A stretch of DNA of 40,267 bases. Source: Flavobacteriaceae bacterium (GTDB lineage: Bacteria > Bacteroidota > Bacteroidia > Flavobacteriales > Flavobacteriaceae). The notes under the pieces are model-generated. The model searched no databases. It worked only from the letters and a program-made list of their open reading frames with translations, and was not told the origin of the DNA. Location of the stretch: assembly GCA_021151665.1 (NCBI GenBank), contig JAGKWW010000028.1, positions 1-40,267 of the forward strand. Reading direction: 5' to 3'. The translations under genes and the position numbers were made by a program. Positions 24,109 through 33,170 of this stretch are shown in pieces (the stretch's first letter is position 1; every line of letters begins with the position of its first letter).

Positions 24109-25668
24109 ATGCACTTGTTAAGAAAAATCGCTTACGTATTCCTGGGCCTGGCTATTCTTATCCTGGGGTTAAACTTCGGCGTAAGTTATTGGGTTAAAAA
24201 AAAGCTCCCTACCCTGATCAGCAGGCAAAAAGACTTCCCATATAACATCAGTTATGAACAGATGGATATCGACCTGATGAGCGGCAGCTTTACGATCCAC
24301 AACATGTTTGTTGCTCCTAAGGACAGTATTGCCGCGGCTGTAAAGAACGGCGTTTTTGCAAAAGCGGGAACCGTTGCGGTGCGCGGCCTGAAGTTATGGC
24401 AACTCTACAAGAATAATAAGATCATAGTAACGAGTATACTTGTAGAAGAACCTGAAGTTATATTATATCATCGTGAAAAAAAATACAGTGTGGAAAGCGA
24501 CCTCGAAAAACCTTTCCGTCAGGTAGTGCAGACCCGTGAGGTAACTATTCGAAGGGGGAATTTCAAAATGATGGATAGTAAAATGAACACGAAGTTTCGC
24601 ACTGCCAATATAAACCTCGACATATTTAATATTAAGGTAGACAGCAATACGGTGGACGACAAGATACCGGTACGTTACCGCGATTACCGCCTGCAATGCG
24701 ACAGCATCTTTTATAATGCCGGCATCTATTATAACCTTACTGCCGATCACCTCATTACAACCGACAGTACCGTGGCAGCTACCGGGTTTAAATTGGTACC
24801 CAAGCAAAGCCGGGTTCAGTTTACCCGTATGATGAAAACGGAAAAAGACCAGTACAACGTACAGGTAAAAAAAATATCTGTACCAAAGGCCGACTGGGGC
24901 TACTTGCGGGATACGCTTTACATCCATACACCCGAAGTGATACTTGACAATGTAGATGCCAGCGTTTACCGCAGTAAGGACCCGCCTGACGACCCTACCA
25001 GAAAAAAATTATACAGCGAACTACTGCGCAGCATAAAGTTTGACATTAAAGTTGATGCCATAAAGCTTAAGAACAGTACTGTAGTTTATGAAGAGCAGCC
25101 CACCTTTGAGCGCCCGGCCGCTAAAGTGATGTTTACCAATTTTTTCGCAACGGTGCATAATGCCTATAGCCCGGTTAACAAAGAAAAATTGCCCCCTACC
25201 GTTATTGATGCGCAATGCCTTTTTATGCAACATGCGCCCATGCATGTTACGTGGACATTTAATACCATGGATAAGAGCGACTCTTTTACGATGAAGGGCG
25301 TACTCAAAAATGTTTCGAGCGAAAAGGTTAACCCGGTATCTAAACCGCTGATGAATGTGGAAACGAATGGGCACCTTAAGGAAGTCCGCTTTACTTTTAA
25401 CGGAAACCGGGAGTCCGGAAGCGGCACATTCGCTATAGATTACGAAGACCTGAAAGTGGATATGTACAAAAAAGACGGCAAAAAGAAAAATAAGCTGATG
25501 ACAGCTATAGGAAACTTGTTAGTTAAAAACGATAGCAAGGGCGAGCTGAAAGAAGTACAGGTAAGCGTACCTCGCGGCAAAGACAAATCTGTTTTCAACT
25601 TCCTGTGGAAATTTATTCAGGAAGGCCTCAAGCAAACGATACTGCCAAAGATCGTTACTAAGTTATAG
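24109..25668 (+). CDS. AsmA/DUF748-like membrane-anchored envelope protein
   Basis: The 519-residue product has one N-terminal membrane segment (about 7-27, LRKIAYVFLGLAILILG), then a long beta-rich region. It begins KLPTLISRQKDFPYNISYEQMDIDLMSGSFTI with the repeated short strands typical of AsmA, DUF748 and related proteins that bridge the periplasm. No catalytic motif is visible. The C-terminal helix is amphipathic and Lys-rich. I chose the ATG at 24109; a TTG at 24058 adds 17 residues without a recognisable signal. It is a separate transcript. Together with the AsmA gene at 11578 this gives two large proteins of the same general fold in the window. Confidence 0.75.
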   Translation: MHLLRKIAYVFLGLAILILGLNFGVSYWVKKKLPTLISRQKDFPYNISYEQMDIDLMSGSFTIHNMFVAPKDSIAAAVKNGVFAKAGTVAVRGLKLWQLYKNNKIIVTSILVEEPEVILYHREKKYSVESDLEKPFRQVVQTREVTIRRGNFKMMDSKMNTKFRTANINLDIFNIKVDSNTVDDKIPVRYRDYRLQCDSIFYNAGIYYNLTADHLITTDSTVAATGFKLVPKQSRVQFTRMMKTEKDQYNVQVKKISVPKADWGYLRDTLYIHTPEVILDNVDASVYRSKDPPDDPTRKKLYSELLRSIKFDIKVDAIKLKNSTVVYEEQPTFERPAAKVMFTNFFATVHNAYSPVNKEKLPPTVIDAQCLFMQHAPMHVTWTFNTMDKSDSFTMKGVLKNVSSEKVNPVSKPLMNVETNGHLKEVRFTFNGNRESGSGTFAIDYEDLKVDMYKKDGKKKNKLMTAIGNLLVKNDSKGELKEVQVSVPRGKDKSVFNFLWKFIQEGLKQTILPKIVTKL

Positions 25669-25706
25669 ATAATTGATGTAGATTTGCGTCACCAATTATC
25701 TTGAAA

Positions 25707-28448
25707 ATGAGGCTATCAATTTTACTTTTCGCTTTCCTCCTGTTTTTTGTTGAAGCACATTCGCAGGAAACGCTTACGCCAATCCTGACAACTTCTTATG
25801 GGAGTCATGGATTTTCTAACAGAAATAATTCTTTTTTCTCTTTATCTGATAGTAATAGTAATGTTTATAACATAGGCACTACCGAACGCGACACCACCTT
25901 TACTGATGTTCTTATAACCAAGCTTAACCCATCGCTGAAACTTCAGTGGCAAAGAAAAGTATCGTTTGGCAACACGTATTCCCATGATGAGCCCCTGGCG
26001 GCAGCCACAGACAGCAATGACAATATCGTGGTTGCTTCGCATAGCGGATTAGAAAACGGCCAGAGCGCTACCGGTACGTTTCATCTTTTTAAATACTCCT
26101 CTACCGGACAGCAGATGTGGTCTTTAGATTTCGGTGAATTTTACAAGCAATATGTTTTCTTCGAGAACGATGCGGTTAAGATCGTATTGGTAACGATACC
26201 GCAGAATACCTTTCAGTTTCGATTTATTTCGGTAAACAGCCTGGGACAAATAGAAAGCGATTATATACGTAATGATGTAACAAACCTTGGTATCACGGGT
26301 TATTCGTCATTCAATTTTAAGCCTTTTTACCATGAGGGCAAATTTCATATACTCTACAGGCATCTGATTGACAACAGCAGCACAACTCAGAGTTATTTAA
26401 AAACTGTGACGGCATCAGGGATGGAAACAATCTCCTTAAACGCTACCGTCGGCACATCAGACGTGTCATCGGGATTATTGACCGTAAAGGCACCCGGTGA
26501 GTATATCATATCGTTTCCTTCTAATAACTTCAGAGCGATAAAGACCGCCGCCGTGAACAGCCAGGGGGCAACTTTGTGGACATACATTACCCCGCAAACT
26601 TCAGATTACACCCTGTTTACCCAATATGTCGACGCCTCCAACAATTTTACAATTATTTCCAGCCGAAAATTACCTGCCCAAAATGACCCCTTAAAGTACA
26701 CGGTTACAAAATTCGATTCGCAGGGAACATTTATTTCCGAGACAGAAAATCCCCAGATAAACGTCAACAGCCTCAAACGTTTATCAGACGGGAAAACGCT
26801 GGTTTATTCAGGAAACAAATTCTGGCTTCTGGACACAAGTCATGCCATTATCAATCAATTCGATTTTAACGAAGCCCAGGCGGTAAATGATTACACTTAT
26901 ATTGATAACCTGTCTGTAACTGCGGCGTGCACTAACAACCCCACGATAAGCCCAGGTTCGCAGTTAAACAATTTGCGGCAGCAGATTTTTCAATGGAAGC
27001 TTAAAAATGAAAACAATGTTCAAACATCTGTTAATTACAGTTTTTCAGGATTAGGCTGTTCTATGACAGGTCGGGCGTTTCTCGCAATAGATAAAGATGA
27101 TAACTACATACTGGCAACCTCAGAACTCATGACAAATGGGGTGCAAAGTAATTTTTTGGATGCTACCCGAAAGTTCAGGCTGATCAAATACAACAGCAAC
27201 TTTCAGCTGTTATGGCAGAGGGACGTAAACTATGACATCACTAATGTGTCATTCCAAAGTCCTTCTTTTCAAACGGTAATCACAGACAGCTCGGGAAACA
27301 TATATCTGGCCGGAATCTATGTTAATGATTCGTATTTCTATCGACTCTTAAAATACAGCGCCGATGGCGACCTTATATATGACGTAGAGGGAAATCATTG
27401 CCAGAAGATGTTTTTTGACCATGACGGCAACCTCAATCTTTCCTCTAATATAGTGGTAGACCATACCTTTAACGATTATACCACATCAAATACGATTTAC
27501 AATCCGGCAACGGGCAGTGTCATTACTACACAAAATTTTAACGGACTCTCCTTATTAGACTCTTTCAGACAGAATAATGATCTTTATCTTTATTTCTATG
27601 ACGGGCGCAATTATCCGGGCGGGCCGCCACACAGCTACAAGATATATAAGAACGGAGTTGAGATATCTACAGTAAGCCTATCGGCGGGGGAAACTTACAA
27701 ATGCCACGATGTTGATGACCATGGAAACTTTGTTTCCATCAACATGTACAACGCGCAGTACAGGGCGTTAAAAATGATTCCCGGGGCAGACCATCAATTT
27801 TCGTCATATTCTGCCGCGGGCGGCGACATTGTTTCTGTTTCCAATAATGGCAGGGTATTTTCAGTCAGTTCCACCAACAGCACATACTGTTTGTATAACA
27901 GCGACCTGACTTTAAATTCTACTGCTTCGGTTCCACCGCAAACTGCCTATAACACTATTTACAGCTACAACAATCTTTTTTTAACAAGCTATTATGGCAA
28001 TTCGCTTTCTGTATTTAGCAATGATGGAACTTATATCAACTCCTACAACATTCCTAATAACCTGCAGAGATTACACACCGGAACGGATAGCGGTAATAAC
28101 CTGATCACGGTAAATTACATTAGCAATAATAGCTCAGCGGGTTTACTCAACTGGAGCAGGATAGTCATGAATAAACTTTCTTTCACAGCACAGTCTTTGG
28201 GAATAGAAGAAGTGAGTCCGGGCAATGCTCATGATATTCGTATGTATCCGAATCCCGCATCAGGCATCGTGCATATAACTTCACCTGTTCCTGTTGATAA
28301 GATACAGGTATATGACGTTACCGGAAAACTACTTATAGAAAAGGCCGCGACATCATTAGACATTTCGGCGTTGCCTGCCGCCATATACATTGCAAAAATC
28401 TATACATCAGACGGACAGGTCGCAACACATAAAATAATCAGGCAATAG
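25707..28448 (+). CDS. large secreted protein with type A T9SS sorting domain
   Basis: The 913-residue product has a signal peptide ending AHSQ near residue 21. The middle is made of repeated units of about 40-60 residues with Asp, Asn and Gly-rich turns and phrases such as LNPSLKLQWQRKV and KYNSNFQLLWQRDV, resembling beta-propeller proteins. The C-terminal 70 residues match the type A sorting signal: MYPNPASG, then IQVYDVTGKLL, then LPAAIYIAKI. It is therefore predicted to be exported by the T9SS and attached to the surface. The start is the ATG at 25707, six bases after an in-frame TTG; TAGATTTG (25679-25686) is a possible -7 box. Its last 11 bases overlap the convergent hydrolase gene. Confidence 0.85.
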   Translation: MRLSILLFAFLLFFVEAHSQETLTPILTTSYGSHGFSNRNNSFFSLSDSNSNVYNIGTTERDTTFTDVLITKLNPSLKLQWQRKVSFGNTYSHDEPLAAATDSNDNIVVASHSGLENGQSATGTFHLFKYSSTGQQMWSLDFGEFYKQYVFFENDAVKIVLVTIPQNTFQFRFISVNSLGQIESDYIRNDVTNLGITGYSSFNFKPFYHEGKFHILYRHLIDNSSTTQSYLKTVTASGMETISLNATVGTSDVSSGLLTVKAPGEYIISFPSNNFRAIKTAAVNSQGATLWTYITPQTSDYTLFTQYVDASNNFTIISSRKLPAQNDPLKYTVTKFDSQGTFISETENPQINVNSLKRLSDGKTLVYSGNKFWLLDTSHAIINQFDFNEAQAVNDYTYIDNLSVTAACTNNPTISPGSQLNNLRQQIFQWKLKNENNVQTSVNYSFSGLGCSMTGRAFLAIDKDDNYILATSELMTNGVQSNFLDATRKFRLIKYNSNFQLLWQRDVNYDITNVSFQSPSFQTVITDSSGNIYLAGIYVNDSYFYRLLKYSADGDLIYDVEGNHCQKMFFDHDGNLNLSSNIVVDHTFNDYTTSNTIYNPATGSVITTQNFNGLSLLDSFRQNNDLYLYFYDGRNYPGGPPHSYKIYKNGVEISTVSLSAGETYKCHDVDDHGNFVSINMYNAQYRALKMIPGADHQFSSYSAAGGDIVSVSNNGRVFSVSSTNSTYCLYNSDLTLNSTASVPPQTAYNTIYSYNNLFLTSYYGNSLSVFSNDGTYINSYNIPNNLQRLHTGTDSGNNLITVNYISNNSSAGLLNWSRIVMNKLSFTAQSLGIEEVSPGNAHDIRMYPNPASGIVHITSPVPVDKIQVYDVTGKLLIEKAATSLDISALPAAIYIAKIYTSDGQVATHKIIRQ

Positions 28449-29214
28449 CCGTGAGAAACTCCAGCGTTTCTTTCATGAAATCTTTGGGGTTCTCGGCATG
28501 CAGCCAATGTCCCGAGTTGGCAATGTCCCTGATTTCGCTGTTTGGAAAATGCCTTTCTATTCCCACAATATCACCATCCTTTATATAGTTGGAGCGATCA
28601 CCCCGCAGGAAAAGCGTTTTACCCTCATACACCGCGTCTTCAGGAAGAGCTTGCCCGATGTTATCAATATTCGCGTTAAAGACAGGCAGGTTAAAGCGGA
28701 ATGCCAACTGCCCCGGCTCCTCCCAATATAAATTTTTCAGAAGGAACTGCCGTGTACCGAAATCCGGGATATACCCCGTCAATACTTCTTCGGCCTCTGC
28801 GCGGGTAGGCTTTGTGGCAAAATCGATAGCATTGAGCCCCGCTAAAATATCCTGGTGGTGCGGCGCATAGTATTTCGGCCCGATGTCAGCCACGGTAAGC
28901 TTATCCACCCTTTCCGGATACTGTGTTGCAAAAAACATTGCAGCCTTACCGCCCATTGAATGGCCAATAATGCTCACCGTGTCGAGTCCGTGCGCATTGC
29001 AATATGCCAGAAGGTCGGCAGCCATGGCATTGTATGTGAACTCTTCTGAGCGGAAGCTCTTGCCATGGTTGCGCATATCTACCGCATGCACCTGAAATCC
29101 GGCGGCAGCATATTGTCCCGCCAGCGATTTCCAGTTATCGCTCATCCCTAAAAAACCGTGTATGATGAGCAGCGGCCTGCCCTCTCCTTCTATCCGCGAA
29201 TGCAATAGCTCCAT
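28438..29214 (-). CDS. alpha/beta-fold hydrolase (YbfF-like esterase)
   Basis: The 258-residue product has the oxyanion strand HGFLG at about 19-23, the nucleophile elbow GHSMGG with Ser86, an Asp in LRGDRSN and the His in SGHWLHAENP near residue 237. MRNHGKS at 47-53 is typical of this group. Relatives hydrolyse acyl-CoA and malonyl esters, but the substrate is not visible. Its start overlaps the pdxJ stop by one base (TAATG), so the two are translationally coupled. The 3' end overlaps the T9SS cargo gene by 11 bases. Confidence 0.88.
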   Translation of the reverse strand: MELLHSRIEGEGRPLLIIHGFLGMSDNWKSLAGQYAAAGFQVHAVDMRNHGKSFRSEEFTYNAMAADLLAYCNAHGLDTVSIIGHSMGGKAAMFFATQYPERVDKLTVADIGPKYYAPHHQDILAGLNAIDFATKPTRAEAEEVLTGYIPDFGTRQFLLKNLYWEEPGQLAFRFNLPVFNANIDNIGQALPEDAVYEGKTLFLRGDRSNYIKDGDIVGIERHFPNSEIRDIANSGHWLHAENPKDFMKETLEFLTAIA

Positions 29215-29927
29215 TATTTCAGTTTTTGAAGGTACATATTTACCACATTCTCCAGCCCAAGGTATAGCGACTCCGCAATAAGCGCATGCCCTATCGACAC
29301 TTCCAAAAGTCCGGGAATATTGTCCTTGAAGAATTTAATATTGTCGAGGCTAAGGTCGTGCCCGGCGTTAATGCCGAGGCCCAGCTCATTCGCCTTTTCC
29401 GCGGCAGCAATATAGCGGTCGATGCCGTTGGTATTGCCAAGGCCAAACTGGTGTGCAAAAGCCTCAGTATAAAGCTCTATACGGTCGGTACCGGTTTCAG
29501 CAGCGCCTTCGATCATTTTTATATCGGGGTCGGTAAATATCGAAGTACGAATGTTGTTGCGCTTAAATTCGGCGATTACATCTACCAAAAAATCTTTATA
29601 CTTAACGGTGTCCCATCCGGCGTTAGAGGTGATGGCATCGTCGGCATCGGGCACGAGTGTTACCTGCGTGGGCTTCACTTCAAGTACCAGGTCTATAAAT
29701 TTCGGAACCGGGTTACCCTCAATGTTATATTCCGTATACACTACCGGGACCAGCTCGCGTGCATCATTGTAGCGGATATGCCTTTCGTCGGGACGCGGGT
29801 GGATGGTAATTCCTTCGGCGCCGAAACGCTGTATGTCCGCTGCCACAGTAAGCAGGTTGGGCACGTTGCCCCCACGCGAATTGCGCAGTGTGGCTATCTT
29901 ATTTATGTTGACACTGAGTTTTGCCAT
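29214..29927 (-). CDS. pdxJ: pyridoxine 5'-phosphate synthase PdxJ
   Basis: PdxJ condenses 1-deoxy-xylulose 5-phosphate with an amino-acetone phosphate to form pyridoxine 5'-phosphate, the vitamin B6 pathway of the DXP-dependent type. The 237-residue length is normal. The N-terminal strand LSVNINKIATLRNSRGG, the active-site segment TIHPRPDERHI, ELVLEVKPTQVTLVPD-like strand and the C-terminal GHALI signature are visible. The leader region before it holds TATTTTTG (29962-29955), a likely -7 box. The start is divergent from the CBS-ACT gene. It is coupled to the alpha/beta hydrolase. Confidence 0.95.
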   Translation of the reverse strand: MAKLSVNINKIATLRNSRGGNVPNLLTVAADIQRFGAEGITIHPRPDERHIRYNDARELVPVVYTEYNIEGNPVPKFIDLVLEVKPTQVTLVPDADDAITSNAGWDTVKYKDFLVDVIAEFKRNNIRTSIFTDPDIKMIEGAAETGTDRIELYTEAFAHQFGLGNTNGIDRYIAAAEKANELGLGINAGHDLSLDNIKFFKDNIPGLLEVSIGHALIAESLYLGLENVVNMYLQKLK

Positions 29928-29954
29928 AAATATTGCAATGCTTTATAATTAACG

Positions 29955-29962
29955 CAAAAATA
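29955..29962 (-). promoter_or_regulatory. -7 promoter box of pdxJ
   Basis: TATTTTTG on the minus strand matches TAnnTTTG, 28 bases ahead of the start codon. No clear -33 TTG is seen, so confidence is moderate. Confidence 0.4.
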
Positions 29963-30023
29963 CAAACTTAAACAGCCGGAATGTGCTGTTTTTTGATTAT
30001 TTTGCATCAGGTAAAAATATGGT

Positions 30024-30683
30024 ATGACAGAGATTTCTGAGTTTTTAAGTAACAGTGTTAAGCCCCTGAGAACTACCGATTCGGTAGCCAGCGCGCAAGA
30101 TCTTTTTGCAGAGTACCCGTTCTCTCACTTCCCGGTGCTGGAAGACGGGGTTTACATAGGGAGTGCCCGCGCAGAGGATACCGAACAGATGGACATTGAA
30201 AAAAAGCTGGCGGATGTACGCTACACGTTCGACCGTTTTTTTGTACGCGATACCACTATCTGGCTCGATGTACTGGAGGCATTCGCCAAAAACGATACCA
30301 ATATCATGCCTGTGCTGGATGCTGAGAATAAATACATCGGTTTCTACGAAATGACCGACATTATAAAATTCTTCCATGAAACGCCTTTCCTTAAGGAAGA
30401 CGGCGGTATACTGGTAGTTGAAAAAGGAATAACAGATTACAGCATGAGCCAGGTGGCACAAATCGTAGAAAGCAACAATGGCAGGCTGCTGGGCTGTTTT
30501 ATATCTGAATCGCTGGGCGACAAAGTGCAGATCACGGTCAAGATAAGCCTTGGGGGGCTGAGTGAGATCATCCAAACCTTCAGGAGGTACAATTATGATA
30601 TCATCAGTGAGCACCAGGAAGACGCGTATCTTAACACCCTGAAAGACCGGTCTGATTACCTGGATAAATACCTTAATATATAG
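30024..30683 (+). CDS. CBS-domain protein with ACT-like C-terminus
   Basis: The 219-residue product has two CBS motifs, at about 5-58 (with FPVLEDGVYIG) and 70-122 (with IMPVLDAENKYIGFY), which usually bind adenine nucleotides. From about 130 to 195 the pattern GGILVVEKGITDYSMSQ, RLLGCFISESLGDKVQ and ISLGGLSEIIQTFRRYNY fits an ACT-like fold. AcuB-type proteins have the same order. No catalytic residues are visible, so it is probably a regulator that senses AMP/ATP or an amino acid. The stop codon is two bases before the nadK start codon, so it is almost certainly cotranslated with the NAD kinase. The gene heads the plus-strand envelope block. Confidence 0.82.
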   Translation: MTEISEFLSNSVKPLRTTDSVASAQDLFAEYPFSHFPVLEDGVYIGSARAEDTEQMDIEKKLADVRYTFDRFFVRDTTIWLDVLEAFAKNDTNIMPVLDAENKYIGFYEMTDIIKFFHETPFLKEDGGILVVEKGITDYSMSQVAQIVESNNGRLLGCFISESLGDKVQITVKISLGGLSEIIQTFRRYNYDIISEHQEDAYLNTLKDRSDYLDKYLNI

Positions 30684-30685
30684 CC

Positions 30686-31567
30686 ATGAAAATTGCACTG
30701 TACGGCCAGTATTATAAGGACAGTACCGAAAGCATCATACGCAGGCTCATGAGTGTGCTTGCAACGCACAACGCTAATATCACTATAGAGGCCGCGTTTG
30801 CATCAGCCCTGATAGAGAAAAGCCTGCTGGACAAACCTTATCCCACCTTTTCCTCACACGACGATCTTAACGACACCAATATATTTATAAGCGTGGGTGG
30901 CGATGGCACAATGCTGCGCGCCGCTACCTACGTACGCAATAAAAACATACCGATACTGGGCATCAATGCGGGAAGGCTCGGATTTTTAGCCACAGTTCAG
31001 GAAGAAAGTATTGAGCCTCTGATATCGCTTGTGTTCGAGAACAAGTTTAAGGTATCGCCGCGAAGCCTTCTGCAGCTCGATTTTGACCGAAAAGGCGACT
31101 CTTTAGCCGACATCAACTTTGCCATGAACGAGATCACGGTAAGCCGCAAGGATACCACCTCAATGATCACGATAGAAACGAGGCTTAACGGCGAACACCT
31201 GAACGCCTATTGGGCCGACGGGCTTATCATCTCTACCCCTACCGGCTCTACCGGATATTCGCTAAGCTGTGGGGGGCCGGTTCTTCTGCCGGAGGTGAAC
31301 AGCCTTGTAATAACGCCTATTGCACCACACAACCTGAGCGCCCGCCCGCTGGTTATACCCGATGATACCGAAATTGAGCTTACCGTATCGAGCCGGGAGC
31401 AGCAGCACCTGGTATCGCTGGATTCCCGCATTATTTCGGTAGATGTTGAAACAAGGCTTAGGATAACCAAAGCCCCCTTCAAGATTAACCTTATCGAATT
31501 CCCGGACGAGAAATTCCTCGACACCCTGCGCAAAAAGCTGCTATGGGGAGAAGATAAGCGCAACTGA
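30686..31567 (+). CDS. nadK: NAD kinase
   Basis: NAD kinase phosphorylates NAD to NADP using ATP. The 293-residue product has the hallmark GGDGTML at 71-77, the NE-plus region AMNEITVSRKDTTSM, and the C-terminal motif DGLIISTPTGSTGYSLSCGGP. The sequence and length fit bacterial NAD kinases. The gene starts two bases after the CBS-ACT gene, so translation is probably coupled; this suggests that NADP supply is tuned by adenine nucleotides through that protein, which is an inference. Downstream is a 170-base gap before the DUF6089 gene. Confidence 0.96.
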   Translation: MKIALYGQYYKDSTESIIRRLMSVLATHNANITIEAAFASALIEKSLLDKPYPTFSSHDDLNDTNIFISVGGDGTMLRAATYVRNKNIPILGINAGRLGFLATVQEESIEPLISLVFENKFKVSPRSLLQLDFDRKGDSLADINFAMNEITVSRKDTTSMITIETRLNGEHLNAYWADGLIISTPTGSTGYSLSCGGPVLLPEVNSLVITPIAPHNLSARPLVIPDDTEIELTVSSREQQHLVSLDSRIISVDVETRLRITKAPFKINLIEFPDEKFLDTLRKKLLWGEDKRN

Positions 31568-31711
31568 CAACTTTTTTTAACCGGGATATACTACACTCCT
31601 ACTTCTCCCGTTTTGAATACGGAACGCTGAGAATGCCTTAGCATACACCCGTTAAAAATCAATAACCGGCGTAAAATAGACAATGTTAGCCTATTTAGAA
31701 ATCTATATTGT

Positions 31712-31719
31712 TATATTTG
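31712..31719 (+). promoter_or_regulatory. -7 promoter box of the DUF6089-uppS-bamA run
   Basis: TATATTTG matches TAnnTTTG exactly and lies 17 bases before the start codon at 31736. No good -33 TTG is seen. A short leader is implied. Confidence 0.45.
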
Positions 31720-31735
31720 CACCCAATTTCTTATA

Positions 31736-32419
31736 ATGAAGAGGATCCTTTTTGCGCTTTTTGCAGCAGCCATTCCGCTGATAGCCAGCAGCCAGATATA
31801 TGAGGTTGGGGTGTTTGCAGGCGGAAGCAACTATATAGGTGAGGTTGGCCCGACGAGTTATATCGCGCCAAACGAGCCTGCATTAGGGCTGATAGCGAAG
31901 TGGAACCGGAGCCCAAGGCATTCATGGCGCGCTTCATTTACATACGGCAGGCTGGCGTCTGACGATGCCGACTCTGATGTGAGCGGGAGAAAAGAAAGAG
32001 GGTACAGCATTACCAACGCCGTTAAGGAGCTCTCGGCAGGGCTTGAGTTCAACTTTTTTGAATTCAACCTTCATGAATCTGATTTTCAGGTAACTCCTTA
32101 TCTTTACGGCGGCCTTAGCTATTTTTGGTACACCGAATCGTATATAAGGAATCAGCGCCAGTACAAGGGTAGTACCGAAGCAGCACTTGCAATCCCGATG
32201 ACAATGGGAGTTAAGGCAAATATACTGGAGAATTTTGTGTTAGGGTTTGAGGTAGGAGCGCGATACACTTTTACCGACAATCTTGATGGAAGCTATCCTG
32301 AAGACGACTCGAACGCGGCCTACCGTTTCGGGAACCTTGAAAGCAAGGACTGGTATGTGTTTACGGGGTTTACCCTCACGTATACCTTTGGCAACAAACC
32401 GTGTTATTGCTCAAATTAA
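31736..32419 (+). CDS. DUF6089-family outer-membrane-like protein
   Basis: The 227-residue product has a signal peptide ending IASSQ near residue 20. The mature part is a small beta-barrel type sequence, starting IYEVGVFAGGSNYIGEVG and ending in short aromatic strands, with two Cys at the very C-terminus (CYC). This start is typical of DUF6089 proteins of Bacteroidota, which are found next to uppS and bamA; the function is not known. The stop codon is three bases before uppS, so the genes form one operon. Its position suggests a role linked with outer-membrane biogenesis. Confidence 0.8.
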   Translation: MKRILFALFAAAIPLIASSQIYEVGVFAGGSNYIGEVGPTSYIAPNEPALGLIAKWNRSPRHSWRASFTYGRLASDDADSDVSGRKERGYSITNAVKELSAGLEFNFFEFNLHESDFQVTPYLYGGLSYFWYTESYIRNQRQYKGSTEAALAIPMTMGVKANILENFVLGFEVGARYTFTDNLDGSYPEDDSNAAYRFGNLESKDWYVFTGFTLTYTFGNKPCYCSN

Positions 32420-32422
32420 AGA

Positions 32423-33163
32423 ATGGACAAAACCACTACTATAAATACTAATAACCTTCCAAAGCACCTGGCCATCATTATGGACGGCAATGGCCGGTGG
32501 GCAAAACAAAAAGGCATGCTGCGGGCTTTTGGCCACGAGAATGGCACAAAATCGGTACGGCAGACAGTAGAAGCCTGCGCAAAGCTTGGCATACCCAACC
32601 TAACGCTGTATGCATTTTCTACCGAAAACTGGAACAGGCCAAAGCTGGAGGTAGATACCCTCATGAAATTGCTGGTAAGTTCATTAAAAGATGAGCTCCC
32701 TACCCTTCAAAAAAACAACATCAGGCTTAATACAATAGGCAATATTGCCATGCTGCCGGACTCGGCGCGAAAGCAATTGCTGGATGTTATAGAAAAAACC
32801 GCCGCAAATACCCGCATGACACTTACCCTGGCGTTGAGTTATGGCTCACGCGAGGAATTAGTATCGGCAGTAAAAGAGATAGGCACACAAATACAAAACG
32901 GGCAGCTTGACCCGGCTTCGATAACCGAACAGACTATAAACCAACACCTTTACACGCACAATCTGCCCGACGTAGACCTTGTGATACGCACAAGCGGGGA
33001 GCAGCGCATCAGTAACTTCCTGCTATGGCAGATAGCGTATGCTGAGTTTTATTTTACAGAGGTGTTGTGGCCCGATTTCCGGGAAAAAGACCTTAACGAA
33101 GCCCTACTCAGCTACCAGAACAGAGAACGCAGATTTGGAAAAACCAGTGAACAAGTTAAATAA
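32423..33163 (+). CDS. uppS: isoprenyl transferase (undecaprenyl diphosphate synthase)
   Basis: UppS makes the C55 polyprenyl diphosphate used to carry peptidoglycan and other glycans. The 246-residue product has the signature HLAIIMDGNGRWAKQ with Asp21, the region SFSTENW-like (YAFSTENWNRP), and the C-terminal RTSGEQRISNFLLWQIAYAEFYF-type motif, shown here in parts: RTSGEQRISNF and LLWQIAYAEFYF. These are the catalytic and diphosphate-binding elements. The start is near the upstream stop, so it is in the same operon as DUF6089 and bamA. A short hydrophilic N-terminal extension precedes the core. Confidence 0.96.
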   Translation: MDKTTTINTNNLPKHLAIIMDGNGRWAKQKGMLRAFGHENGTKSVRQTVEACAKLGIPNLTLYAFSTENWNRPKLEVDTLMKLLVSSLKDELPTLQKNNIRLNTIGNIAMLPDSARKQLLDVIEKTAANTRMTLTLALSYGSREELVSAVKEIGTQIQNGQLDPASITEQTINQHLYTHNLPDVDLVIRTSGEQRISNFLLWQIAYAEFYFTEVLWPDFREKDLNEALLSYQNRERRFGKTSEQVK

Positions 33164-33170
33164 CACACGA

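Noticed and set aside
29971..29995. Small hairpin with T run between pdxJ and the CBS-ACT gene
   Set aside because: It lies between divergent starts, where no transcript should end, and its stem has only five pairs.
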